Source of the DNA: Agrostemma githago
Lineage: Eukaryota; Streptophyta; Magnoliopsida; Caryophyllales; Caryophyllaceae
DNA length: 64,000 bases
Direction: 5' to 3'
NCBI GenBank assembly: GCA_958450325.1
Contig: OY288253.1
Location: 65,465,612 to 65,529,611, forward strand
A model generated the notes under the pieces. That model was not told where the DNA came from. It did not search any database and saw nothing but the letters and a program-made list of their open reading frames with translations. Below, piece after piece: positions 23,601-35,542 of the stretch; within the stretch, counting starts at the first letter, position 1; each line of letters begins with the position of its first letter. The position numbers and the translations under genes are program-made.

Positions 23601-24967
23601 AGGTCGGCCTAGTCGCGATTCTAAGTCAACAAAGACACAAAAACCATAAAATTGATAATTAACAAGTAAACAACCCACCAACATCCCTTGAATCAAATAA
23701 TCCAAATCCTCCTCCCTAATTCCCCAACAAAGAAATCTACTCACTAGTCATGATGAGTAATAATAAAACACTAATAAGAGATAAATTGTCTAAAACATGC
23801 ATAAAAACTACACAAACAATTATACTAATGGAGAAAAGGGAGAGGAGAGAATTTTACCCACAATGGAGAAGATTTAAAGAGGAAGATGAAGATAAATAAA
23901 AGATTGAATCTTGGAGAAATACACAAGAATTTGTCACTAATCCATGCATAAATCTTCAATCTTCAATAAGAGAAATAAGAATCTTAAAGAAATAAAGCAA
24001 GGGTTTTGTCACATAAACCCTTGTAAAACCCTTGAATCTTCAACAATTAAGCACAATCTTCAATAAAGATGGAGACTTTTCTACTAATTAAGGAGTAATT
24101 ATACTAATACTAAGTAGATCTATTAATTGTTTGTAGAGAATTTTCTAGGAGGCTTACTACAATCTACTACTACTACTACTAGAGAGTTTTCTACCCTACT
24201 CCTACTCCTAAGGGCTAATCCCAAGGCTCACTTAAGGCACAAGGAGGCACTAAACCCTAGGAGGGGTATTTATAGATTTGCTTAATGGGTTGCACACACT
24301 TCAAGGCCCATAATCCAATCCTTCTCCAATTAAGCTAGACCTTCACCCTTTGCATCTTCATAGGGTGAAACTTCACCCTGCGGCTCGACCTAGTAATCCC
24401 ACCGGGTGAAATTTCACCCGGTGAGATTTTCTTCGGTTTTTGCGTTTTCGGCCCGGTTTCTCCATCGGGCGAAATTTCACCCGCTGGGCGAAATTTCGCC
24501 CGGTCGGGAGTGCCGTGAAAATCTTCGGGGGTGAAAAAAATGTCGTCGGGCGAAACTTCACCCGGTGGTCAGCCACCTCTCTTCCGGTCTCTTTCTTCGT
24601 CGATCAATTGGATTACTTGAACTTTCAGTTGTGTGCTTTGTTCTTGGACCGTATCTCTCTCATGCTCGTAGAAGCTCAAACGCATTTTCGGTCGAAATCC
24701 TATCAAAATAGATAGAAAACTACCAAAAACACGTAAAATGCAAAAGAGAGACACTAATGTGAGAATTACGCAAAATACGGCGATAATCGCACTCAAATCT
24801 CACGAAACAGAGGAAAAACGGGTCTAAATGGGAGGAAAAACGGTCCAAATTTGGCACACAACATTGACGACCATAGCGTCCAACGAGACCGTCAACTTGT
24901 CCAAAGCTTCTTGCTTCTTGTGCTTGTGTCTGGTTACCGGTGGCCTGTCTGTAAGAATACCGCGTAA
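20670..24967 (-). pseudogene. Tat/Ogre-like gag-protease, interrupted and frameshifted
   Basis: This encodes capsid/nucleocapsid and an aspartic protease of a Ty3/gypsy element. The N-terminal gag lies at 24869-24967. Its open frame follows a stop at 24968-24970 and has no in-frame ATG, though a TTCTTACAG acceptor-like site sits at the start. A solo LTR intervenes, and gag resumes at 23160 and reaches a frameshift at about 22560 in a short T-run. The next frame (20839-22560) holds a zinc knuckle (CQYHRDNGHDTEKC, residues 134-147) and a protease core: LIDDGYVVNVLP around residue 380, where D-S-G or D-N-G is usual, and NLFLGRPWIH at 448-457. A second frameshift in an A-run at about 20860 leads to the last ORF ending at 20670. 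It cannot make an intact product. Confidence 0.8.
23166..24863 (-). mobile_element. Solo LTR of the TGATAA family, copy a
   Basis: 1698 bp, flanked by perfect TTGAC duplications (23161-23165 and 24864-24868). Plus-strand edges are TGAAATGCGTGG and CACACAACA. The gag frame is continuous once this insertion is ignored, which proves it inserted into gag. A cluster of GGGCGAAATTTCGCCC-type palindromes lies at 24405-24565. Confidence 0.9.
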
Positions 24968-25976
24968 TCAGAAACTAACCCAGATCCTGGAATCAAAACA
25001 GTACATCCCGAGCAAGGAAAAGCCTGAAAAGGAAATGACTCGGAAAAGACTCCTAGACGAGTGACTTGTGAAAGGTGGGCCTCCCTTAGGATTCGGCTAC
25101 GTAGGTCGAGTCCTGTTCGAAGGAAGGTCGACGTGAGATATTCCCCAGACTTTGGACTCGAATGTGTAAACGGGCCTTCCTTTATAGGGGTATGCCCTAC
25201 GTAGGTTGGCCTTGCCTTGACGGATAAGGCGAACTGGGATAGGGAGGAAACCCGTGATGTAAGATCGATGGAGTTTCGATGCTAAAGACCTTCGACGACT
25301 TATGACAAGACCCGACACTACTAAATACGAAAAGTGTTAAGATGAGGAAGGTTTTTGAAAAGGGAGTTTGAATTCCGAGAACATCGGTGGACGACCCGAC
25401 TTTTTGAAATCGGCAAAATGCCGTCGGGCCGCGATTTTTGAAGCTTCGAAAATAATTTTTGAATTTTTAAATCGGTAGCATACCGGCTAGAAATAGGCTA
25501 TTTTGAGTAAAATCATAAGTCCTAATTTCGGTAGCATTCCGGGTTTTGAAATTGGATATTTTTTTTTGAAAAGATGTATTTTTGAAAATGATAGTTTTTA
25601 AAAAATGACTTAGAAACCAAGTAGAATATAGTCACGCAAGCATTATAACGACATCATGTATGATTTACACTAAGTCTCGGTCAGTCTAAATAGGGTCTAT
25701 ACCAGTGTGCATAGCTTTTTCGAGAATCGGGACAGACTTTCTAAGTCGAGTTGATCTTAGAACAAGCCGCGAAACCCCTACGAATCAGCCATGAACACCT
25801 TGACATATCCAATTTGGAATATATCACGGTATAGTGGGACGTCGGTCGCCAGTACCGGCCCGGGTAAAAATGAGGTTATGCATGAACCGTAAAACTAAAA
25901 CGCGTATTGTACTAATTGAACGATTTCTCCTCGAGTCTCAGCCTGAGGATCCCGATGGTAAGTCACACATCAGTTT
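24968..25976 (-). other. Leader region of the Tat/Ogre-like element
   Basis: This lies between the primer-binding site and gag. No open frame has recognisable motifs. A clustered 'tcggtagcat.ccgg' repeat near 25410-25545 is visible. Confidence 0.5.
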
Positions 25977-25994
25977 TCCCCAGCGGAGTCGCCA
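25977..25994 (-). other. Primer-binding site of the Tat/Ogre-like element
   Basis: On the minus strand TGGCGACTCCGCTGGGGA, 3 bp inside the LTR. This matches the arginine-tRNA-type primer site I associate with Ogre/Tat elements. Confidence 0.8.
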
Positions 25995-25997
25995 AAT

Positions 25998-28519
25998 TGT
26001 AGACATGACATAGGTCCACCTCGACGCGGCCATGCGCGGGTTTAGGGAGGCGGATGAATCTCATGTGAGATGGTTCCCGGGTTGAAATTTAAATCGAAAT
26101 GGAGTCGCCACCGAACTTTGTGGGAGTTCGGGCCCATTCGAACCCACTCTATATCTTGATGGGCCGTGCACAGAGTACGGACCATTTCGATCTCAGAGTT
26201 TATGGGGTTCGTCCCTTTGCATTGCGATACCGATACCGACATTATCGGTTACCGTGTATTGAATGACTCTCGTGCGCCAATGGTTTCGGACATCCGGAAA
26301 CCATGGTTCTGAGTAAGAGGGTGAGGTTCTGTGTTGGGAAGCCCAAAAAAGACACCCAACCCCGCCCGCACTTAGCGGCCTCTACTAAGATATCGTTCGA
26401 TTTTAGAATACGCGCGTTAGTAATTCGGTTGAAATGTTATGCAAACAGTATTTTTGACTAAACATGTGAATTATGTTTGATCTACGTCGTTTAATGCATC
26501 ATTGAATTATGTCAATGTTGTATTTAGCATGCGAGGTTCGTTTTAGTACAATAAAACAAACAACGAGAATAAAGTAGAAACGATTGAGTTAGCAATGATA
26601 ATAACGGTTTGTAAATAGTCTAGAATGATATAAGGAGACGTGATGCATGGTTTTGAAAAGAATAGGACACGTGATGGACTTGACACGTGCTGACCGAAGT
26701 CATAAAAATATTTGATATGGCTTATTGCATGTGAAGAGCTCACGTTTGGTGCGTGAATGAGGCCACTCGGCCGAGTTATGGGGAGACTCGGTCGAGTGCC
26801 CTGCTTAAAACCCATCTGCAGGTTTTTTGGGGTGTCACTCGATCGAGTGGTCTATGGCACTCGGTCGAGTGCCCCCTGTACGAACAATGGTTCGTTTCGG
26901 AATTTGGATTTCGAATTTGTTTTTAATTGTAAATCGATAATTTGCCAAGTTGTGCGAAAATATAGTGTAATTTATGCTCGACTTAATTTTCGATACTCGT
27001 CATATTCGATATTTGATTACGGAATCAATATCTAATATTTAGAGTGAATTTTGTAAAAGACGTTTATAAGTCGTTTTAAATTGAACTAGGATGAAATATT
27101 TCCCTCTGCGTTATAATGTCGTAATTAGTCCTCTCGGACTATGTGACGATTATTTCGGCATCAACTGGTTTGTGTTAGCTCGATTTATTGACTAATTCTT
27201 TTAGACATAATATTCGACTATGGAGTCGGTATCGCATCTTAAGAATAAATGTTTTGTTTGTTTGGATTAAAGCGAAATTTGATTCCCTCTGCGTCACGAT
27301 ATCGTTATTAATCCTTGCGGATTTTGTGATGTTCGATTTGCATCAACAGGTTTCGTTCTAATCTTGAAAAAAGGAATCGAATATGTTTAAGGAGGAATAT
27401 TCGCGATCCCATCATGCCCTTGAGTGTTTAGGGCGGGGCTCCTCGAGAGGGCTCCACCACTTTTACAACTCGTAAAGGGATTAGAAGGGTCTTATACAAA
27501 GTTCATCCTTAAACGTATTCGAATCGAGATAGTTTTAGAAAATCGATATATGCGCGATGTTTTACGTTAATTAGATAGTAATAATATTAATAACAATATT
27601 AGAAAAACAAACGACGCAACGACGAAGAAAAGACAAGGGAGACGAGAGAAAGAAAGAGAGAAAAGGAAGAGATCGGGATTGAATTTGGCACCCTCAACCT
27701 ACATGCTTTGTATTCTTGGAACGGGGCCCGTCTAGTTGTGGCTTAGGCACGGGAGCTTCGAGACGATATAGGAATAGTTATGGCGGTTTTAAGGTTGAAG
27801 AAGGATGTAAGTTGTATCGAGAGGTAAAAGTTGTAAGGTTGTAAAGTGTGTATTGTGTTGAAGGAGGTGGGGGTATTTATAAGAAAATACTCCGGCTTTG
27901 GATAGAAAAAACCCGGTTTTGGATGAAAAGAAACACCCGGCTTTGGATAGGAAAAGGTTCCGATTTTGGATAGAAAAGGGGCCACTCGACCGAGTGGTGT
28001 ATGGCACTCGATCGAGTGCCCGGTCTGACACCGGTTCTCGTGGGTTTTATGAGCCTACTCGACCGAGTGGGCCGGTCCACTTGATCGAGTGGGTCTGGTC
28101 GGGTGGGAAGTTTCTTTAGAGATAGAGTTTTATCTCTAACGAAGTTGTTTAATTGCTTTGATCCTCTTTGTAGTTGATTTTTGTGTAGTCTTTGACTTCG
28201 AGTCAACTTTCGAAGTTGCGTGACTGATTTTTTATGTCTCGGAAATGCCTTTGATCGGAGTTTGACCTGGTCGCTAAAAGACGGTTTTGCTCTTGGTGTC
28301 GGTTTTGACTCAAATTAGTCTTATTTATTTGGAAACGACTCACCTGGCCTAGATTTGAGGTAGGTTTTGTGAGATTTGTACTCCGTAAAAAGTCCAAGCC
28401 AACTACTAACTATTTTGAGCCCATATTCGAGCATGTTAAAGCACGTTCGCGTCCGATCATCATCGGGTGTTTTGCGAAAACTGCTATAGACACCTAGCAG
28501 CCAAATGTGGGTGTCTACA
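25998..28519 (-). repeat. Tat/Ogre-like 5' LTR with palindrome clusters
   Basis: 2522 bp; plus-strand edges TGTAGACATGACATAGG and GGGTGTCTACA. Two clusters of CACTCGRYCGAGTG-type 14 bp palindromes lie at 26763-26873 and 27983-28091. Relatives occur at 31801-34130 (same orientation, without the clusters) and 44322-46955 (opposite orientation, with them). Confidence 0.9.
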
Positions 28520-29377
28520 ACGAGATTTACGAATAAATCGTTCTTTTGATTATTAAAAAGTATTATAAGGCCGAGACTAAAACATACACATAATAATTCA
28601 TTTCATAATTTTCGTGATTTTTAATATATGAATTGTCAAATTGAAAGTTTTATTACTTTTAATAAAGTTACAGCATGTTTCAGAATCTGTTAGTGTTTTT
28701 GTGTGAATTAATATTCTATTTTAAAGACTTTATTTCTGAAAACTTTTAAAAGAGACTACTATTTATTTTAAGTCTAATTTATGTCTGTTTAATTTAGTAT
28801 TTTGGTCACAATAAATTGTTTATGAACAGGTGTCAAATTAATCCGTGATTCTGTCAGTTGTGATAAGATCTAAATTGAAACATATAATAAACTTTTTATT
28901 TAGTCTTGGTAATTTAAGTAAATAAACTGAGTCTAGTTAATTTTTCCATTTGGATTTTATTTAAAATCAATTTTTAAACGTGTTTTATTAAAGAAATACG
29001 ATCGGATGTCTAATTCTGACAATTTGTAAACATACGAACAAAACCCCATGTTTTATTTGAAATTTGGATTTTCTCCAGAAATAAAAATTATAACTAGGTT
29101 TCTAAGTTTTCAACCCCACTGGTTTTACTTTGTTTTGATTTTTGATTATTTAATTATGAATTTTATAGTAACACATCTCAGTTATGAAAAATCGGAAATT
29201 GTTATTTAAATACTTTTAATTACTTAAACTTCAACCTTTTCAGAAATAATTATGATTTTGACCTTAGTTGCCTTTTAATCGTGAATTGTACATTTATATA
29301 ATAAATATAATGTTTACGTCTCGATGCCTGATATTAACTATTTTATATAACTCCTATTTTAATCGATTTCTATTTTT
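28520..29377. repeat. Internal LTR fragment of the 12294-15175 family, inverted
   Basis: The sequence is the reverse complement of about 13225-14110 of the solo LTR in the first Copia, with clear identity in blocks such as 'gtctcggccttataatactt'. Both ends are cut: by the Tat/Ogre LTR on the left and by the Copia relic on the right. The rest of this LTR is not found on the far side of the neighbouring elements, so the locus has been rearranged or deleted. Confidence 0.75.
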
Positions 29378-29617
29378 GTCATGAATTTTGAAGTGGATTG
29401 ATGCTGTGAGGGCAGTCTAACAGGGCAATTAAACCCTTGTAACCTGGTAGACACTGATTTCTGCATGGTAGATCTCCTAGATGGTTCTGTTTCAGGCATA
29501 TTAAGGGTATGAGGGGGTCCAGATTCTCCATGGTGACCATCATGGGAATCAGAATTTTCACCATGGTTTTCTTCAAGGTTTTCCTCAGTGTTAGGTAACC
29601 CATTCTCTATAGAATTA
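29378..29617 (-). pseudogene. Copia linker region before RT (part 3)
   Basis: An acidic linker with 'ENLEENHGENSDSH' and 'RLQGFNCPVRLPSQ' corresponds to the variable region between integrase and reverse transcriptase. The frame ends at a foreign LTR fragment at about 29377, so RT is lost. Confidence 0.65.
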
Positions 29618-29622
29618 GGTTC

Positions 29623-30400
29623 TATTACGCGGGCGTCGCGATCCGCACAGACAAACAATATTTATAACTTCGGCCAACTACTACGTAGTGGCGGTAAGTC
29701 GGGATCGAACCAGAGGGACAGTCTAGGTAAGGTAGTCGAGTCTAAGTCTAAATGTATTCGGGGTCTAGAGGGAGTTTGAGGTGGTCACTGGCTAAAAAGA
29801 ATGAGACTAGGATATTAAAGAGAAATCAAATAAAGGAAATGTGTTAGGAGGAGTCGGGGAATCAAAAATAGGACACATAAACAAGGAATCAAGCAATGAT
29901 ACACAATTGATAGGGAGCGAGTCACCTTTCGGTTTCTCTACCCAACCTAGCTAAAGCCCACTTTCGTGACGAAAAAACTAAAGCTCTAATCGGAATTACC
30001 CAAACCCTGAGTTTCTCCATATTGATTCGGGTGAATACAAGTCAATCAAATTGATCAAGTAAGGTCAACACATACACAACAATTCCAAATTATACCAACC
30101 AATCCAAGTGCACTCAATTTCAAGAATCCTTAATCTATGCTACCCAAATCCGACCTCCCCTAACCCCCTAACAAGAATCTACTCACTAATCATGGTGGAA
30201 CTAACAAAAACAAATAACAAGGGAATTGGGTAAAAACTATCCATGCTAGCAAAAGTGGGAAGATTAATCTAATCACAATATGGAAGAAAAACAAACCCAA
30301 AAACAAGAACTAAAGGAGAAATAATAACATAGCAAGACAAATTAAGGAAAATAATAGACTAGAGAGAAAATTAAAGAAGAAACTAATTAGAAGAGAGAGA

Positions 30401-30437
<37 letters not shown>

Positions 30438-31406
30438 AGATAATATCAACAATGGAGGAATACTTAAAGAAAGAAAAATAAGATGAATATAAATAATGAA
30501 GCTTCAAGAAATCATACAAGAATCTTGTCACTAAATCCTTGGAAAACCCCTTTAATCTTCAACAAAGTCTAAATCTAGAATAATGAAGTAGCTTGGTTAC
30601 CAAAATGTGGAATAAATTAATATAAACTAAAAGAGTTTTCCAGATCTAATGGAGTTTTTCTCTAATGGAAGCTACTACTTAAAAATGGAGATCTAACTAA
30701 TGAGGCATAATAAAAATGATAAAAAGATGATTCATAGTAAGAAATCTAGGGTTAACTATTTATACAAAGCCTTAATGGGTCACTAAAACAAAGTCCAAAT
30801 CCAACTTTTGCTCCATTAGTGAGACTTTTGCCCAATGAATCTTCATATGGTGAAACTTTGCTCTGCGATCATTTGCCATTTACGAACCATTACCGTCGGG
30901 TGAAACTTCAACCGGTGAACTTTCTTCCAGATTTTACATTTTAGAGCTTCTTTACCGTCGGGCAAAACTTCACCCGATGGGTGAAAGTTTCGCACGGTCA
31001 TTTCGTCCGGTGATGAGAGTTTCCTGAAGATCTTCAGAGAGGTCGAAATGTCGTCGGGTGAAACTTCGCCCGGTGGTATCTCATCGAGTGAAACTTTATC
31101 CGATGGTTTCCTTGACCTCTTTTCTGGTCTTGCTTGCTCTTTGTTGTTTGATTGTTTGGACTTTAAGTTTCGTGTTGCTTTCGGACGGTACTCCACTCTC
31201 TTGTGCTCCTAGAAGCTCGGACATGCTCTCGGTTGCGAATCCTATCAAAATAGATAGAAAAACTACCAAAAACACGTGAAATGCAAAAGAGAGACGCGAA
31301 TGCGAGAAAGACTAAAAGTAAGGCGATAATCGCACTCTAATCTTGCAAAACAGAGGAAAAACGAGTCTAAATGGGAGGAAAAATAGTCCAAATTTGAAAC
31401 ACATCA
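29623..31406 (-). mobile_element. Solo LTR of the TGATAA family, copy b
   Basis: 1784 bp, flanked by GGTTC (29618-29622 and 31407-31411). The left edge is TATTACGCGGG, so the terminal TG appears mutated to TA; the right edge is AACACATCA. A GA microsatellite occupies about 30391-30433. Palindromes of the GGGTGAAACTTCACCC type lie at 30895-31105. It interrupts the Copia linker ORF. Confidence 0.88.
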
Positions 31407-31411
31407 GGTTC

Positions 31412-31795
31412 TCCAAGAATACCACTATTATGTAAGATAATCTCTGGAGGAGTCCGAGGAATATCAGGCACATAATCTGAGTCAAACAAGTCAGATGACT
31501 GAGCAGATTGTGTGGCTTCTGATTCAGAATTCTCTCCACCAAAAGGGAAGATATCTTCCTTAAACAGAACATCTCTACTGGAGAATATGGTGTGTGAGTC
31601 CAAATCATAGATTTTTTATCCTTTCTGGCCAAAAGGATATCCTAAGAATACCCCTCTCCTAGCCTTTGCACCAAATTTATCTCTTTGAGTAGAAGGCACG
31701 GTGGCATAGCAGAGGCAACAAAACACTCTTAACTTATCATAAGAGGGTTTCTCACTAAACAAGACCTCAAAAGGAGATTTCCATTTAAGTACAGC
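31412..31795 (-). pseudogene. Copia integrase C-terminal region (part 2)
   Basis: This continues the integrase after the Tat solo LTR. 'SPFEVLFSEKPSYDKLRVFCCLCYA', then 'KFGAKARRGVFLGYPFGQKG', the conserved end of Copia integrase, are followed by an acidic linker (SSRDVLFKEDIFPF...) leading toward RT. A frame change occurs near 31610. Direct continuity with part 1 shows that the LTR simply interrupted one ORF. Confidence 0.8.
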
Positions 31796-31800
31796 AGTGG

Positions 31801-34130
31801 TGTGGACATGACATAGGTCCACCCCGACGCGGCCACGCGCGGGTTTGGGTAGGCGAATGGATCTCCATATGAGAATGGATCGAATTGAAATTTAGGTCGA
31901 AGTGGAGTCGCCACCGAATTTTGTGGTTATTCGGAACCATTCGAGCCCACTCTATGTCGTAGTGGTCCGTATACAAAATACGGCCCATTTCTGATGTCAG
32001 AGTTTATTGGGCTCGTCCCTTTGCATTTGATACCAATACCGACGTTATCGGATATTGTGTATTGAATGACTCTCGTGCGCCAACGGTTTCGGGCATCCGG
32101 AAACCGAGGTTCTGAGTAAGGGGTGAGGGTACGTGTTGGGAAGCCCACAAAGGACACCCAACCCCGCCCGCACATTAGCGGCCTCTACTAAGAATTCGAA
32201 TGACTTACAATACGCGCGCTAGTTAAACGGAAAAATGATATGCAAAGAGTATTTTCCCTAAACATGTGAATTGAATTGAAAAGGGTTTCTATGTCGATTT
32301 AATGCAATTAATTCTACGTCAAAGTGGAATTTTAGCATGCGGGTTAATTTTAGTAAAATAAAATAAACGACAAAAATCGACAAAAGAAACAATCAAACCG
32401 TTAGTAACGATGTAACGAGTAATAAATTGAATAAAGATATAGATGTGATGAATGCATGATTTTGGAAAGAATAGTAGGTCACGTGATGGATTAACACGTG
32501 TTGACCGAGGTCAAGGAAAAAAATATATCAAGATCTAAAAAAAATGTTTTGTCTAAAAAAATGATGTTCGAAGAATAATAATAAAAAAAGAGCGAAATTG
32601 CTTTCTTCGGAAAATTGATGATTTTATTAAATCGCGTACAAATATTGCGTAATTTGCACTCGACTTAATATTTTCGATATTCGTCGTATTCAATATTCGA
32701 TTATGAAATCGATATTAAATACTTGGAATAATTTATACTCGATTTTGATTTTGATGCTCGTTATATCCCATATCCGATTATGGAATCGATATGGAATACT
32801 AGAGTGAACAAATAAAGAAAATAATGTAAGTCGTTTTAAATTAACTAGCACGATGTAAATTTTCTCCGCGTTTATTAATGTCGTAATTAATCCAATTGAA
32901 TTAGAGGACATCTATATTAGCATCAACGAAAATCGTGTTAATTAATTTATTTGACTAAATCATTAGATTCGACATCCAATTATGGAATTGGTATCGAATC
33001 TAATAGATCGATACTTTAATTAAAAAACTCGACTTGATTCCCTTTGCATCCCGACATCATAATTAATTCTTGCGAATTGTTTGATGTCGGATCCGCATCA
33101 ACGGGTTTCGACCCTTATTAAATATAATGCTTGTTTTTGAAAAATAATGTAAATATACGACTAATGATAATGATGCAAACGAAATAAAAAAATATTGTTT
33201 AAGTTAACTTATCTCAATAATCAAATAATCGGGGTATTGGAACAAGCGACCGTCAACGCTGTGTGCAGTACACTTGTATATTCGTGTTTCCTTATTCCGA
33301 TACCCCTCTTATTCGACACAAATCGATAAGTATTTTAATGTTTTGTATTAGTATTATCGATATTATGATGCAATAAAGGAAAGAAAAAAATAAAAAATAA
33401 AAAGTAAGAAAAAGCGAAGAAGATGACGAGAGGAAGAGAAGAAGGAGAGAACGGGGTTTTGACACCCTCAACCTACATGTTCTTGTCTCGGATCGAACTC
33501 GTAACCGTGGCTTTAACCCAAGAGTCTTCGAGGTTTTATGGAGGTTAAGTTATGGTGGCTCGGGATTGATTCCTAAAACTGGGTTTAGGGTTTTTTGCTA
33601 GTGTAGAATTGCTAGGGTTTGATTAGGGTTTGTAATAGATGTTGTATGTGTGTGTAGGGTTGCTCTAGGGTTTTTTTTTTCAATGTGTGAAAGTGTGTTG
33701 CATGGGGGTGTTTATATAGGCATGGTCATGCACTTTGGTGTCTAGGGTTTTGCCTTGACGGACTTGACCTGATGGCCCGTCTGAAGATGGACTGTTGGTT
33801 TTGCTTCTTGAGTTGGACTTTTGATGTTGTGAATGGTTGTTTTGTATGTCTCGGAAACGACCTTGACCAGGGTTGACCCAATCGTGACGAGTCGGTTTTA
33901 ATTCCGGTGTCGGTTTCGGCCCAAATTAGCCTTGTTTGATTGGAAACGGCCCGCTGGGCCTGGATTTGAGGTTGATTTTGTGAGATTTGTACTCTGTAAG
34001 TGTGTTAGCCAGCGATTAATGGATTTGAGCCCGTATCCGAGCACATAGAAGCACGTTAGCGTCCGATCATCATCGGGTGTTTTTTGGAAACTGCCATAGA
34101 CACCTGGCAGTCAAAATGCGGGTGTCTACA
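31801..34130 (-). mobile_element. Tat/Ogre-type solo LTR inside Copia integrase
   Basis: 2330 bp, flanked by perfect AGTGG (31796-31800 and 34131-34135). Edges TGTGGACATGACATAGG and GGGTGTCTACA match the LTRs at 25998 and 44322. It lacks the CACTCGATCGAGTG palindrome clusters those two carry. Confidence 0.92.
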
Positions 34131-34135
34131 AGTGG

Positions 34136-35535
34136 GCATCTTATTGATAAGGTAAGTGGCAGTTAGAAGACACTCACTCCAGAATCTTATTGGTAAGCTA
34201 GCATGAAGTTTTAAAGCTCTAGCAGTTTCTATGAGATGTTTATGTTTGCATTCTACTCGCCCATTCTGTTGTGGACTACCAGAAATAAAGGTTTGATGGA
34301 TAATTCCTCTATCACAAAACATGTCTTTGCATTATCCTTGTACAAACTCTATGCCATTGTCAGTCCTAATGGTCTTAACCTTTGTTTCAAACTGAGTTTC
34401 CACATAATTGAGGAACTGTTTGATGAGATGATGTACTTGCTGTTTAGTTTGCACAAGGAAGGTCCAAGTAGTTCTACTATGATCATCCAAAATGGTCAGA
34501 AAATATTGAGCTCCAGAGGTAGATTTACTACGAATGGACCCCATAGATCTAAATGAATGAGGTCAAAACATTTATGAGCATGACTAGAACTCCTATTAAA
34601 AGGCTGAATGTGATGCTTAAACATGATACATGCATGGCAGAACAAGTTATCCAATTTGGATTTGTCAATACCATCAATGTGACTTCATTTTATCCAATGA
34701 ACTATGACCTAGCCTTCTATGAGTAATGTGAATACCAACAGACAGATATAGTGCAATTATTTGCATTTGTACAGCAATCCTTAGATTTACAGAGCTTGGT
34801 TTCATGGATAACTGGAAATCTAGATGGTGCACTCTTATTGAAGCTTTGTCTACTATAGTCCAAAGGTAACCTATAAAGCTCTCCTCTCCCGGTAGCCTTT
34901 GCTAGGATCACCTTACTTAAAGGGTCTTGGAACCAACATTCATGATGTGAGAAGATAACCTCAAGATGTGAGTGTTCAATAAGGCGACTAACAGACAGTA
35001 AATTTTGCTTGAAATCAGGCACAATCAGAACATTATGAAGCATTATCTCATATGTTAACTGTACTGTGCCTACTTTGTGCACCTTCTTCGCATTTTCATC
35101 TGCTAAAGCAACAAGGATGTAGTATGGCAAAGACTGAATGTTATGAACCATGGATATGCAAGAGGTCATACGGTCAGATGCCCCTGAATCCACTATCCAA
35201 TCATGACAGCTAACATTATGGGAAACGCTAAAAGCATTGGAGATATCAATTATACCTGCTGAGGTGAGGTGAATGAAGACAATACTCTAGCTGTATTAGC
35301 CTGGTGAGTTTTGGTTGTATTCATAGAATTGCTGCTTGAGATGGCCTTTAAGACCTTGTCGCAAATCCTATCCACAATGGATGCAGTGTAGCATTCTTCA
35401 TCCTGGTCTAGTATTCCCTACATCTGACTCAGAATACATGACAACATCTGCATTGTTAGTTGCAGGGCGCCTGACATCTCTCTTGTTTGAGCCACGTCCT
35501 CTCCCTATATTTGCTAAATCTTGTCCGCAGTGAAC
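34136..35535 (-). pseudogene. Copia gag tail, protease and integrase (part 1)
   Basis: The protease active site is DSGAS at the start of the 158-codon frame ending at 34717. It is followed by a GAG-pre-integrase region (NLLSVSRLIEHS, GRGELYRLPL) and then an integrase zinc-region remnant (CHACIMFKHH) near 34640. The integrase core shows 'LTILDDHSRTTW', 'IRTDNG' and 'SPQQNGRVE', covering the usual D-D-E residues. Upstream, a degenerate zinc knuckle (CIHCG then a stop) marks the gag end near 35390. Frameshifts near 34540 and 34320 and several stops break it. Copia polyproteins normally exceed 1300 residues; less than a third remains here. Confidence 0.8.
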
Positions 35536-35542
35536 ATTAATT

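Larger units (their letters stand above)
20670..28519 (-). mobile_element. Truncated Tat/Ogre-like Ty3/gypsy element
   Basis: Read right to left: a 5' LTR (25998-28519), a primer site (25977-25994), a leader, then gag and protease ending at about 20670. Reverse transcriptase, RNase H and integrase are absent, so two-thirds of the element is lost. A solo LTR interrupts gag. The primer site and the CX2HX4HX4C zinc knuckle support the Tat/Ogre branch. Confidence 0.75.
29378..35535 (-). mobile_element. Second Ty1/copia relic, minus strand, twice interrupted
   Basis: Read right to left: gag tail (about 35230-35535), protease (35193-34717), integrase (about 34700-34136), a gap filled by a Tat solo LTR, integrase C-terminal part (31795-31412), a gap filled by a TGATAA solo LTR, then a further piece (29617-29378). 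RT, RNase H and both LTRs are missing; the left side ends at a foreign LTR fragment. Confidence 0.8.

Noticed and set aside
30310..30531. 73-codon frame with Ser-Leu repeats
   Set aside because: Translation of a GA/CT microsatellite inside a solo LTR.
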